Source: Alphaproteobacteria bacterium UBA2784
GTDB taxonomy: Bacteria; Pseudomonadota; Alphaproteobacteria; Micropepsales; Micropepsaceae
Reading direction: 5' to 3'
DNA length: 14,408 nucleotides
Assembly (NCBI GenBank): GCA_002352285.1
Contig: DEIC01000080.1
Location: 1 to 14,408 of the forward strand
The notes under the pieces were generated by a model. The model saw nothing but the letters and a program-made list of their open reading frames with translations, was not told the origin of the DNA and did not search any database. Every line of letters starts with the position of its first letter. Within the stretch, counting starts at the first letter, position 1. This document shows positions 1-7,024 of this stretch, in pieces. A program made the position numbers and the translations under genes.

Positions 1-611
1 TGGTTGGTGGCGATCGCCTTCGCGATGTTCTGCAGCATGATCGTCTTGCCGACGCGCGGCGGCGCCACGATCAGGCAGCGCTGGCCCTTGCCCAGCGGCG
101 AGACGATATCGATGACACGGCCGGTTTTGTCCTTGCCGGTCGGGTCGGGCATTTCCATCTTGAGGCGCTTTTCAGGATAAAGCGGCACCAGATTGTCGAA
201 ATGCACCTTGTGGGCGGCCTTTTCCGGCGCCTCGAAATTGATCTTGGTGACTTTCACGAGGGCGAAATAGCGTTCGGCGTCTTTGGGTCCGCGCACCTGG
301 CCCTCAACCGTATCGCCGTTGCGCAGCGAATAGCGGCGGATGATCGCCGGGCTCACATAGATGTCGTCGGGGCCGGGCAGATAGTTTGATTCCGGGCTGC
401 GCAGAAAGCCAAAGCCGTCTGGCAGCATGACCAGCACGCCAACACCGTGGATCTCGATGTCGCGCTCGGCCATCTGCTTCAGGATGGCAAACAGCATGTC
501 CTGCTTGCGCATCGCCGAAGCGTTCTCGACCTCATATTCCTCGGCCAGCTCCAGAAGGGCGGCCGGGGTTTTTGCTTTGAGGTCCTGCAGCTTGATCTCT
601 TGCTGCGCCAT
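1..611 (-). CDS. rho: Transcription termination factor Rho, N-terminal half (runs off the window)
   Basis: Rho is the hexameric RNA-dependent ATPase/helicase that ends transcription of untranslated RNA. The window shows 203 codons of a protein usually about 420 aa. Residues 6-50 are the Rho N-terminal helical domain (KLQDLKAKTPAALLELAE). Residues 51-125 form the cold-shock-like RNA-binding domain (DGFGFLRSPESNYLPGPDDIYVS). The Walker A loop APPRVGKT is at 183-190, just before the window edge. The ATG at 609-611 is preceded by AGGA at proper spacing and matches the usual family start. It lies 443 bp from hemJ on the same strand, a gap with many hairpins, so it probably has its own promoter and possibly leader control. 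Function is certain; the C-terminal half is not seen. Confidence 0.97.
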   Translation of the reverse strand, partial: MAQQEIKLQDLKAKTPAALLELAEEYEVENASAMRKQDMLFAILKQMAERDIEIHGVGVLVMLPDGFGFLRSPESNYLPGPDDIYVSPAIIRRYSLRNGDTVEGQVRGPKDAERYFALVKVTKINFEAPEKAAHKVHFDNLVPLYPEKRLKMEMPDPTGKDKTGRVIDIVSPLGKGQRCLIVAPPRVGKTIMLQNIAKAIATN

Positions 612-687
612 GAATTTTTCCTGTGGTTGCTGTTTTTGGATGGAGGATGGGAAGTTGCAGAAGGCGGGGTGGGGGAAAGGCAAAGGG

Positions 688-756
688 GCTGCGTCATCGC
701 AGCAAACCGGCGCGCCGCCCTGGGCGGCACAACACGGGGTTCCGGCGTTGGCCGGA
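688..756 (-). promoter_or_regulatory. Three tandem hairpins in the presumed rho leader
   Basis: The hairpins are GCTGCG/CGCAGC with loop TCAT (688-693, 698-703), GCCGCCC/GGGCGGC around one base (714-720, 722-728), and TCCGGC/GCCGGA with loop GTTG (741-746, 751-756). All lie 77-145 bases upstream of the rho ATG, inside what would be its 5' leader. Rho is autoregulated through its leader in enterobacteria. No long U-run follows any of these hairpins, so they are not typical intrinsic terminators. The regulatory role is an inference. Confidence 0.35.
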
Positions 757-912
757 CAATTCACCCGAGATTGGCGAGGGGCCGGAAGCGATGTTCCCAA
801 GGGCCCGTGGCCCCGGATCACCCCCGGCGAGGAGTGCGTTGGCAGCCTTCTAGCCTGAAGCCATGGGGGTTGGGAAGGGGAAAGTGGGGGGCGATCCCAC
901 ACATGCTTCTTC

Positions 913-1038
913 CTCTCCCCTCGGGGAGAGGATGGCTGGCCCTTGCCAGCCAGGTGAGGGGGCCTTCATTTCACTCGTCCACCAAGACCCCCTCACGAGA
1001 TTTGCGAAGGCAAATCTCCGCTCACCCCTCGGGGAGAG
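913..1038. repeat. Modular palindromic intergenic element A (two inverted half-units)
   Basis: Five inverted repeats are packed in order: CTCTCCCC/GGGGAGAG (913-920, 923-930), TGGCTGGC/GCCAGCCA (933-940, 945-952), a long-range pair GTGAGGGGG/CCCCCTCAC (954-962, 988-996), GAGATTTGC/GCAAATCTC (997-1005, 1010-1018), and an imperfect CTCACCCC/GGGGAGAG (1021-1028, 1031-1038). Read from each end inward, both halves have the layout terminal hairpin, variable hairpin with a 4-nt loop, then GTGAGGGGG. It is one element built of two inverted half-units. It resembles abundant alphaproteobacterial intergenic repeats (recalled, not searched) and lies just after the hemJ stop, where it could end transcription or stabilise the mRNA 3' end. 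Confidence 0.75.
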
Positions 1039-1054
1039 CACATTTTCCTTAAAC

Positions 1055-1498
1055 TCACACCGGCTTCACGATCACCAGGATCACCACCAAAATCATGATC
1101 ACCGCTGGCGTCTCGTTCACCATGCGGTAGAAGCGTTGCGGGCGCGTGTTGCGGTCTTCGGCAAAGGCACGCTGCATGCGCACGAACCAGCCATGCAGGC
1201 CGCTTAAGGCGAGCACCAATGTCAGCTTCAGGTGCAGCCAGATCGCCCCGTCAAACATTTCGGGTCGCGCCACGATCATCAGAATGCCGAACACCCAGGT
1301 TGCGATCATCGCCGGGTTGATGATGATTTTGAGAAGCTTGCGCTCCATCAGCTTGAAGCGTTCGCTCTCTGCCGTGCCGGGCGTTGTTTCACAGTGATAG
1401 ACGAAGAGCCGCGGCAGATAGAGCATGCCCGCCATCCACGAGATCACCGAGATCACGTGCAGCGCCTTGATCCATTCATAGACGGGGCTGTCCAGCAT
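1055..1498 (-). CDS. hemJ: HemJ protoporphyrinogen IX oxidase
   Basis: HemJ is an integral membrane enzyme that oxidises protoporphyrinogen IX to protoporphyrin IX, and replaces HemY/HemG in most alphaproteobacteria. The protein is 147 aa and almost wholly hydrophobic with about four membrane segments (near 10-32, 58-78, 88-105 and 130-147). The family features YEWIKALHVISVISWMAGML (H14) and a WLHLKLTLV segment with K91 are present. I start at the ATG at 1496-1498 rather than the upstream start at 1531, because it has GAGGAG at proper spacing and overlaps the hemH stop as TGATG, giving translational coupling. It is the last gene of hemE-hemH-hemJ, and element A follows its stop. Length fits the family. 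Confidence 0.93.
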   Translation of the reverse strand: MLDSPVYEWIKALHVISVISWMAGMLYLPRLFVYHCETTPGTAESERFKLMERKLLKIIINPAMIATWVFGILMIVARPEMFDGAIWLHLKLTLVLALSGLHGWFVRMQRAFAEDRNTRPQRFYRMVNETPAVIMILVVILVIVKPV

Positions 1499-2559
1499 CA
1501 GCTGCTCCTCAATGCCATGCGGCAGGCGCATGATTCCTGCGGGCCACAGAAGATCTTGCCGCCCTCTGCGCCCATGCCATCCGCATCCATGCGCTCGCGC
1601 ACCAGGGATGCCAGGCCCGCGATGAAGGCCGGATGCGTCTCAACCGTCCGTACACGGATATAATCGGCCGCACCCCTTTCAAGCGCCAGATCCCGATAGA
1701 CCTGATCGAGCTCATAGAGCGTCTCGGAGTGTTCCGACACAAAGGAGAGCGGCACCACGATGATGCTGCGCCCGGCCTTTGCCGCCGCCTCGATTTCCTT
1801 GTCCGTATCCGGCCCGATCCATTTGAGCGGCCCGACGCGGCTTTGATAGGTGACTTTCCATTCCGGCATCCCGCCGCCATAGGCCTCCGCGATGGCCTTG
1901 GCCGTCGCCTCCACCTGACGCGGATAGGGATCACCCTTGCGCACAATCTTTTCCGGCAGACCATGCGCAGAGAAGAGGACGATGGGCCGCGTCAGCGCCT
2001 TGCCCTCAAGCGCGCGCTTCATCAGATCCACATTGGCTTCGATGAAGCCGCTGTTCGCCGGATAGCAGCCAATGCCTGATGTATCCGTGCGCAGTCCCAG
2101 CCGCGCCGCGATTTTCACAAACGCATCCAGCGAGCTTTGCGTCGTCGTCGTCGAATATTGTGGATAAAGCGGCAACAGCACGATGTGATCCGGCGCGAAT
2201 TGCTGCATCGCCGTTACTGCGCCTTCGGTCATCGGATGCCAGTAACGCATGGCGATCACCGCCTTTGCCGTCACGCCGCCGGTCGAAAGGGCCGCCTCCA
2301 GCGCACGCGCCTGCGCCTGTGTTTGCGGCACGATGGGCGAGCCGCCGCCAATCGATTCATAAATCGTGCGCGCATAAGGCCCGCGCCGCCGCGCAATGGT
2401 GCGTGCAATGAAGTGCCGCAGAAACCCGGGAACGCGGATGATCGCCGGATCAGAAAAGAGATTGCGCAAAAATGGCTCAACCGCGTCCAGATTGTCCGGC
2501 CCGCCCAGATTGAACAACACGATGCCCAGTTTCTTGAGGGGTTTTCTGGCGGCCGCCAT
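1498..2559 (-). CDS. hemH: Ferrochelatase HemH, with C-terminal cysteines suggesting a [2Fe-2S] cluster
   Basis: This enzyme inserts ferrous iron into protoporphyrin IX, the last step of protoheme synthesis. It is 353 aa from the ATG at 2557-2559. FNLGGPDNLDAV lies at 16-27. The signature LFSAHGLPEKIVRKGDPY is at 195-212 with the catalytic H199, and SFVSEHSETLYELD at 272-285 holds the conserved acidic residue near E279. The C-terminus reads FCGPQESCACRM: C338, C344 and C346, together with C165, recall the four cluster ligands of [2Fe-2S] ferrochelatases such as those of Caulobacter and Mycobacterium. A GTG one codon earlier (2560-2562) could also start it; I prefer the ATG, which overlaps the hemE stop as TGATG. 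It is the middle gene of the heme operon. Confidence 0.96.
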   Translation of the reverse strand: MAAARKPLKKLGIVLFNLGGPDNLDAVEPFLRNLFSDPAIIRVPGFLRHFIARTIARRRGPYARTIYESIGGGSPIVPQTQAQARALEAALSTGGVTAKAVIAMRYWHPMTEGAVTAMQQFAPDHIVLLPLYPQYSTTTTQSSLDAFVKIAARLGLRTDTSGIGCYPANSGFIEANVDLMKRALEGKALTRPIVLFSAHGLPEKIVRKGDPYPRQVEATAKAIAEAYGGGMPEWKVTYQSRVGPLKWIGPDTDKEIEAAAKAGRSIIVVPLSFVSEHSETLYELDQVYRDLALERGAADYIRVRTVETHPAFIAGLASLVRERMDADGMGAEGGKIFCGPQESCACRMALRSS

Positions 2560-3578
2560 CACGCACCACCGCGCAGCAGAGCAACAAGACGCTCCACGTG
2601 TTCAATCGGCGTACGCGGCAAAATGCCGTGCCCCAGATTGAAAATATGCGGCATGCCAGACGCTGCCGCCATGATGGCGCGCGCAGAGGCCATGGCCGCC
2701 TCTGGCGCATCCGCCAGCAACACCGGATCAAGATTGCCCTGCGTCGTCACATGGGCGCCCAGCACCTTGCGTGCCGTGAAGATGTCAACACTCTGGTCAA
2801 GGCTTACCGCATCAACGCCGGTTGCCGCCACATAGCGCGCCAGATCAAGCCCGATGCCGCGCGGAAAGCCGATGATCGGAATATTGGGCGCCTTCGCCTT
2901 GACCGCAGCAACAATGCGCGCGGTGGGTTCAAAAACAGCCTGCCGCCGCAGCGCCTGCGGCACCGATGAGGCCCAGCTGTCAAAGAGCTGGAGCACGTTC
3001 ACACCCGCATCGATCTGCGCAATGAGATAATCGATGGTCGCGGCCTCGATCACCGCCAGAAGCTGCGCGAATGCTTCAGGCTGTGCGGCGGCAAACGCCC
3101 GGCTCTTTTCGTGATCGGTGCCGCCGCGCCCTTCAATCATATAGGTCGCAACCGTCCAGGGCGCGCCCGCAAAGCCGATCAAGGCCGTTTCACCCGGCAG
3201 CGCCGCGCGAATACCGCGCACAGCTGCAAACACGGGCGCAAGATGGGAAAGTGCGCGCGCCGGCGACAGACCTTTGATTGCATCCGCGCTCACTGGCTCC
3301 AGCACCGGCCCTTCATTCTCGACAAAGCGCACATTCACGCCCAGCGCATCGGGAATGACGAGAATGTCGGAGAACAGGATCGCCGCATCAAACCAGAACC
3401 GCCTGATCGGCTGCAACGTAGCTTCAATGGCAAGGTCCGGCGTGTAGCAGAAGGATAGAAAATTCTTCGCCTTTGTCCGCAACGCCCGATACTCGGGCAA
3501 ATAGCGTCCTGCCTGACGCATCAGCCAGACCGGCATGCGCGCCGTGCTCTTGCCTGCCAGTGAATCAAGAAAAAGCAT
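2559..3578 (-). CDS. hemE: Uroporphyrinogen III decarboxylase HemE
   Basis: HemE removes the four acetate carboxyls of uroporphyrinogen III to give coproporphyrinogen III in the cytoplasm. It is 339 aa, the usual length. The N-terminal signature MPVWLMRQAGRYLPEYR is at about 15-31 with the substrate-binding arginines. FSDILVIPDALG at 69-80 carries the key aspartate D71. GFAGAPWTVATYMIEG and GFPRGIG follow. I start at the ATG at 3576-3578; a TTG lies one codon upstream. The Shine-Dalgarno is weak. It is the first gene of hemE-hemH-hemJ and transcription runs away from the origin-like gap at 3579-4016, as in other alphaproteobacteria where hemE borders oriC. Confidence 0.97.
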   Translation of the reverse strand: MLFLDSLAGKSTARMPVWLMRQAGRYLPEYRALRTKAKNFLSFCYTPDLAIEATLQPIRRFWFDAAILFSDILVIPDALGVNVRFVENEGPVLEPVSADAIKGLSPARALSHLAPVFAAVRGIRAALPGETALIGFAGAPWTVATYMIEGRGGTDHEKSRAFAAAQPEAFAQLLAVIEAATIDYLIAQIDAGVNVLQLFDSWASSVPQALRRQAVFEPTARIVAAVKAKAPNIPIIGFPRGIGLDLARYVAATGVDAVSLDQSVDIFTARKVLGAHVTTQGNLDPVLLADAPEAAMASARAIMAAASGMPHIFNLGHGILPRTPIEHVERLVALLRGGA

Positions 3579-3693
3579 CAAGCCCGACTTTCGCGTTCCC
3601 TGCGTTCCTTCCTTCCCAAAGAAAGAAGTAAGTAGGGTTGTAGTTGGTTGTAGGTTGGCCCTGTGAATTGCATGAATTCATCGCCGTGCACAA

Positions 3694-3702
3694 TCATCCA
3701 CA
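3694..3702 (+). promoter_or_regulatory. DnaA-box-like site
   Basis: TCATCCACA differs from the consensus TTATCCACA at one base. It is the best DnaA match in the gap and sits among several TGCACA motifs. Binding is inferred. Confidence 0.5.
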
Positions 3703-3828
3703 CGATCTTGCACAAAACTGCAGCCGCCCTTTGATGTGGGCAAACATGTGCACAAGCCGGTGAACGTCAAGCAGAGCCAGCGGAAATGCCGCGCGCCTTA
3801 CCCCCTGTGACTTGCGGGGAGAATGGTC

Positions 3829-3887
3829 TCCATCCGGTTTTCCCCATCATCCCGGCCGGTTGAACAGATCTCTTCAACCCGGATGGA
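3829..3887. repeat. Nested inverted repeat in the origin-like gap
   Basis: An outer pair TCCATCCGG (3829-3837) and CCGGATGGA (3879-3887) encloses an inner pair GGTTGAA (3858-3864) and TTCAACC (3873-3879) around the 8-base loop CAGATCTC. There is no U-run, so it is unlikely to be an intrinsic terminator. It could be a cruciform or protein-binding site of the origin. Confidence 0.5.
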
Positions 3888-4016
3888 TGCCGGAACAACA
3901 CCCGGCAAACCCCTCACTTCTTCACCTCTTATGCCTCCGGGCCACGGCCCTTGAGCTTTTCCCCCGATTTCTGCACAGACTTGCACAGCATATCGTCAAC
4001 AGAACGGGGTGAAGCG

Positions 4017-4895
4017 ATGAATGGGGAAGGCGAGAAGCGCGACATCGTCTTTCACCTGCATCTGCTTTCGGATGCAACCGGCGAGACCCTGAACGCCATT
4101 GCCAAGGCCGCTGCCGCCCAGTTCGAAACGGCCAAGCCGATCGAGCACGTTCACCCGCTGGTGCGCACCAAGCGCCAGCTTGAGCGCGCTTTGGCGGAGA
4201 TCGAGCGGGCCCCCGGTCTTGTTCTCTATACGCTGATGTCTCCCGACCTGCGCACCATGCTGGAGGAGCGCCTTGACGTGCTGGGCATGCCGGCCCATTC
4301 GGTGCTCGACGGCACGATCTCGATCTTCCGCCAATATCTCGGCATGGAGGCGTCCGACCGCCCCGGCGGCCAGCATGAGCTGGATCAGCGTTATTTCGCC
4401 CGCATCGCCGCCCTCAATTTCACCATGGCCCATGATGACGGGCAGGGAAGGCTGACAATCGACGGGGCGGACGTGATCCTGGTGGGTGTCTCACGCACCT
4501 CCAAGACGCCCACCTGCATCTATCTCGCCAACCGCGGTTATAAGGCGGCCAATATTCCGCTCGTGCCCGATCTGCCCTTGCCAGAGGTGCTGACAGAGGC
4601 ACGAAAGCCGCTGATTGTAGGGCTTGTTGCGAGCCCGGAACGATTGGTCCAGATCCGCCGCAACCGGCTTCTGGCGCTCCATGAGGACACGGAAACCGAC
4701 TATGTGGACCTCGACCGGGTCCGCGCCGAAGCAACGGCCGCCCGCCGCCTTTTCATGGCCCAGCGCTGGCCGGTGATCGACGTCTCCCGCCGCTCGATTG
4801 AGGAAACCGCTGCCGCCATCATCGCCCTTCTAAACCGGCGCGAACTGGGCGAGCCGGTGATCGGCGACGGGGTAACAGAAGACGGCGCGAAATGA
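4017..4895 (+). CDS. Pyruvate, phosphate dikinase regulatory protein (PPSR/DUF299, RP001 type)
   Basis: This family has a bifunctional activity: ADP-dependent phosphorylation (inactivation) and phosphate-dependent dephosphorylation (activation) of a threonine in pyruvate phosphate dikinase or PEP synthase, controlling flow between pyruvate and PEP. It is 292 aa, normal for the family. FHLHLLSDATGETLNAIAKA at 12-31 is the typical N-terminus, and the P-loop GVSRTSKTP is at 157-165. I start at the ATG at 4017 with GGGGTGA upstream; an upstream TTG in the same frame (3951) would add 22 unconserved residues taken from the origin gap. The stop overlaps the maf start (ATGA). Alphaproteobacteria usually carry the PPDK rather than the PEP synthase target, but the sequence alone does not settle which. 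Confidence 0.95.
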   Translation: MNGEGEKRDIVFHLHLLSDATGETLNAIAKAAAAQFETAKPIEHVHPLVRTKRQLERALAEIERAPGLVLYTLMSPDLRTMLEERLDVLGMPAHSVLDGTISIFRQYLGMEASDRPGGQHELDQRYFARIAALNFTMAHDDGQGRLTIDGADVILVGVSRTSKTPTCIYLANRGYKAANIPLVPDLPLPEVLTEARKPLIVGLVASPERLVQIRRNRLLALHEDTETDYVDLDRVRAEATAARRLFMAQRWPVIDVSRRSIEETAAAIIALLNRRELGEPVIGDGVTEDGAK

Positions 4896-5512
4896 CGGTC
4901 TTCATCGAGCCCAACGCACCCCGTCTGGTGCTCGCCTCACAAAGTCCGGGCAGGGCTGCCATGCTGCGCGCTGCAGGCCTGTCATTCACAACCGAACCGG
5001 CAAGACTGGATGAGACGGCCTTGATCGAAAGCCTGGTCGCCGAGGGAGAGCGCCCGCGCGCCATTGCAGACGCGCTCGCCGAAGCCAAATGCCTATCGGT
5101 CGCCCGCAAACATTTGGACGCGCTTGTGATCGGCGCCGACCAGCTTCTTGTCTGCGAGGGCCACATCTTTGAAAAACCGGAAACCCGCGACCGTGCCGAA
5201 AACCAGTTGCAGGCTCTGCAGGGCAGGGCGCATGAACTCATCTCGGCCTGTGCGGTGGCTTTGAGTGGCGCGATCATCTGGCGTCATGTGGCGCATGCCC
5301 ATTTGCAGATGCGCCCGCTAAGCGCGCCTGTCATTGCGCGCTATCTTGATGCGGCAGGGCCGGGCGTGCTCTCAAGTGTTGGCTGCTATCACATTGAAGG
5401 TCTTGGCGCGCAATTGTTCACATCCATCAGCGGCGATCAGTTTGTCATCAGGGGTCTGCCCCTGCTGGAGCTGCTTGACCTTCTGCGCCGTCATGGGGTG
5501 ATCCCCACATGA
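4892..5512 (+). CDS. maf: Maf-family nucleoside triphosphate pyrophosphatase
   Basis: Maf proteins hydrolyse non-canonical or modified nucleoside triphosphates (dTTP/UTP or m7GTP, depending on subfamily) to the monophosphate, and have been linked to cell division arrest. The protein is 206 aa. LVLASQSPGRAAMLRAAGL at 12-30 is the signature; the usual SPRR is SPGR here, keeping the second arginine (R21). IGADQLL at 80-86 holds the catalytic aspartate D83, and K95 follows. The C-terminal IEGLGAQLFTSISGDQFVIR matches the family substrate-loop region. It overlaps PPSR by 4 nt and aroE by 4 nt, so it is translated as part of one operon. The subfamily (YhdE or YceF type) is not assigned with confidence. 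Confidence 0.93.
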   Translation: MTVFIEPNAPRLVLASQSPGRAAMLRAAGLSFTTEPARLDETALIESLVAEGERPRAIADALAEAKCLSVARKHLDALVIGADQLLVCEGHIFEKPETRDRAENQLQALQGRAHELISACAVALSGAIIWRHVAHAHLQMRPLSAPVIARYLDAAGPGVLSSVGCYHIEGLGAQLFTSISGDQFVIRGLPLLELLDLLRRHGVIPT

Positions 5513-6387
5513 GCAAGCGCCCCCTCTTTGCTGGAGTAATGGGCTGGCCCGCCGCACACTCGCGCTCGCCGCTTTTGCACAATTACTGGCTCAAGGCGCA
5601 TCAGATCGCGGGCGCCTATGTCAAACTGCCCGTGGCGCCAGAGCATGCCGCCGTCGCTCTGCGCAACCTGGCGCGCATGGGGCTTGCCGGCTGCAATGTC
5701 ACCGTTCCGCATAAAGAGGCGGCCTTTGCCGCGATGGATCAGCTGAGCGATCCCGCCCGCCGCGCGCGCGCCGTCAACACGGTTATGGTGCGGGAGGATG
5801 GTGCGTTATACGGCGACAACACCGACATTTTCGGCTTTGCCGAAAACCTTGCCGATCACACCGGCCTTCGCCGTCTTGATGGCGCGCGCGTCGTGATGAT
5901 GGGGGCAGGTGGCGCAGCGCGCGCAGTTCTGATCGCCTGCCTTGATGCAGGCGCGCGCGACATCGTGATTGTCAATCGCAGCCGGGCGCGCGCAGAGGTG
6001 CTTGCCCGCGATAGCGCAGTACCGAGCGCAAAAATCAGTGTGCATGACGGCAGGATCGCCGATGTGATAGTGGGCGCCGACCTTCTCATCAACACGACAT
6101 CGCTGGGCCAGCACAAGAATCCGGCGCTTCCGCTTGGCCCGGATGATCTGATGCGCCTGGCGCGCGGCGCATGTGTTGCTGATATTGTCTATGTGCCGCT
6201 GGAAACAAGCCTCATCCGCGATGCCCGCGCCTGCGGGTTCAAGGCAGCGCCCGGCCTTGGCATGCTCTTGCATCAGGCGCGGCCCGGCTTTGCTGCATGG
6301 TTTGGCGTGATGCCAAAAGTCACGCGCGAACTGCATGACCATATCGCTGCAACCATTCCTGCCACAAAAGACGATGGGGAGGCTTAA
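5509..6387 (+). CDS. aroE: Shikimate dehydrogenase AroE
   Basis: AroE reduces 3-dehydroshikimate to shikimate with NADPH, in aromatic amino acid synthesis. It is 292 aa. The substrate-binding segment GWPAAHSRSPLLHN is at 12-25 and NVTVPHKE at 63-70 carries the catalytic lysine K69. N90 and D106 (GDNTDIFGF) complete the active site. The nucleotide-binding loop GAGGAAR is at 132-138, followed by NRSRAR at 156-161 for the NADP phosphate. NTTSLG, DIVYVPLET and GLGMLLHQA complete the family pattern. It overlaps maf by 4 nt and its stop lies 4 bases before the coaE start. Length is a little above the 270-280 usual for the family. Confidence 0.97.
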   Translation: MSKRPLFAGVMGWPAAHSRSPLLHNYWLKAHQIAGAYVKLPVAPEHAAVALRNLARMGLAGCNVTVPHKEAAFAAMDQLSDPARRARAVNTVMVREDGALYGDNTDIFGFAENLADHTGLRRLDGARVVMMGAGGAARAVLIACLDAGARDIVIVNRSRARAEVLARDSAVPSAKISVHDGRIADVIVGADLLINTTSLGQHKNPALPLGPDDLMRLARGACVADIVYVPLETSLIRDARACGFKAAPGLGMLLHQARPGFAAWFGVMPKVTRELHDHIAATIPATKDDGEA

Positions 6388-6391
6388 GACC

Positions 6392-7021
6392 ATGCTGCTC
6401 ATCGGCCTGACCGGCTCCATCGGCATGGGCAAGACCGAGACCGCGCGCCTCTTCGCCAGGGCGGGCGTACCGGTCTATGACGCCGATGCGGCGGTGCATG
6501 CGCTCTATGACAAAGGTGGCGCCGCCGTTGAGTTGATTGCGCAGGAATTCCCTGACGCTGTCAGCGATGGCGCGGTTGACCGCAATGCGCTCTCAAAACT
6601 TGTCGTCGGCAACGCAGATGCGGTGAAGAAGCTCGAAGGTCTGATCCATCCACTCGTCGGCAAGGCGCAAATGGCGTTCCTTGCGGCCGCGGAAAAGAGC
6701 GGCGCGCCTGCGGTTCTCCTCGATATTCCGCTGCTGTTCGAGACCGGCGGCGATACGCGCGTCGATGTGGTGGTTGTCGTTTCAACTTCGCCTGAAATCC
6801 AGCGTGCGCGGGTTCTGTCACGCGCCAACATGTCGGCCGACAAACTCGACGCCATCCTTGCCCGCCAGATGCCGGACGCGCACAAGCGTGCACGCGCCCA
6901 CTTCATCGTTGACACCAGCCATGGCCTTGCCCATGCAGGGGCGCAGGTGGATGCAATCCTTGCGCGCCTGCGTCACTGGCCAGCCAGAGTCTGGGCCGCA
7001 CGCAAGGCGCAGGCGGGGTGA
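6392..7021 (+). CDS. coaE: Dephospho-CoA kinase CoaE
   Basis: CoaE phosphorylates the 3'-hydroxyl of dephospho-CoA, the last step of coenzyme A synthesis. It is 209 aa. The P-loop GSIGMGKT is at 8-15, VYDADAAVHALY at 28-39 holds the conserved DAD, and LDIPLLFETG lies in the middle. The lid-region arginines lie in RVLSRANMSADKLDAILARQ. I start at the ATG at 6392 because GGGGAGG lies upstream and the protein then begins MLLIGLTGSIG as in the family; an in-frame ATG at 6374 lies inside the end of aroE. The 3-base gap to dnaQ indicates one operon. Confidence 0.97.
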   Translation: MLLIGLTGSIGMGKTETARLFARAGVPVYDADAAVHALYDKGGAAVELIAQEFPDAVSDGAVDRNALSKLVVGNADAVKKLEGLIHPLVGKAQMAFLAAAEKSGAPAVLLDIPLLFETGGDTRVDVVVVVSTSPEIQRARVLSRANMSADKLDAILARQMPDAHKRARAHFIVDTSHGLAHAGAQVDAILARLRHWPARVWAARKAQAG

Positions 7022-7024
7022 GAG

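Larger units (their letters stand above)
612..1054. other. Gap between hemJ and rho: rho leader and palindromic repeat
   Basis: There is no convincing gene in these 443 bases. The rho-proximal part has three short perfect hairpins (688-703, 714-728, 741-756). The hemJ-proximal part is filled by the modular palindromic element at 913-1038. Open frames that cross this gap on plus run on antisense to rho or hemJ and look like no known family. I could not pick out a clear -35/-10 pair for rho; its promoter should lie between about 620 and 900 on the minus strand. Confidence 0.7.
3579..4016. other. Candidate chromosomal replication origin (oriC) and divergent promoter region
   Basis: These 438 bases separate hemE (minus) from the PPSR gene (plus). 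In Caulobacter and Rickettsia the origin lies between hemE and this same gene (RP001), which is the main argument. In the sequence, TCATCCACA at 3694-3702 is one base from the DnaA box TTATCCACA, and TTCTGCACA at 3969-3977 fits the relaxed form TTNTNCACA. TGTGGGCAA at 3735-3743 is a weaker match on the other strand. TGCACA occurs five times (3687, 3709, 3749, 3972, 3982). A purine- and GT-rich stretch at 3618-3658 and a nested inverted repeat at 3829-3887 add structure. I see no TTAA, so no canonical CtrA site. Flanking operons read outward on both sides. No gene is supported here. Confidence 0.65.

Noticed and set aside
447..1052. Plus-strand open frame of 201 codons across the rho start and the hemJ-rho gap
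   Set aside because: It starts antisense to rho and ends inside element A; no motif and no ribosome site.
2137..2835. Plus-strand open frame of 232 codons across hemH and hemE
   Set aside because: It is antisense to both heme genes and its composition is typical of shadow frames.
3674..3683. ATGAATTCAT perfect palindrome in the origin gap
   Set aside because: A single 10-bp palindrome around an EcoRI site has no partner and no known motif; not reported as a separate site.
3951..4016. Upstream extension of the PPSR gene from a TTG
   Set aside because: The added 22 residues fall in the origin-like gap and do not resemble the family N-terminus; the ATG at 4017 has a ribosome site.
5806..6432. 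Minus-strand open frame of 208 codons opposite aroE
   Set aside because: It is a shadow of aroE, with Cys/His/Ala-rich sequence and no known pattern.
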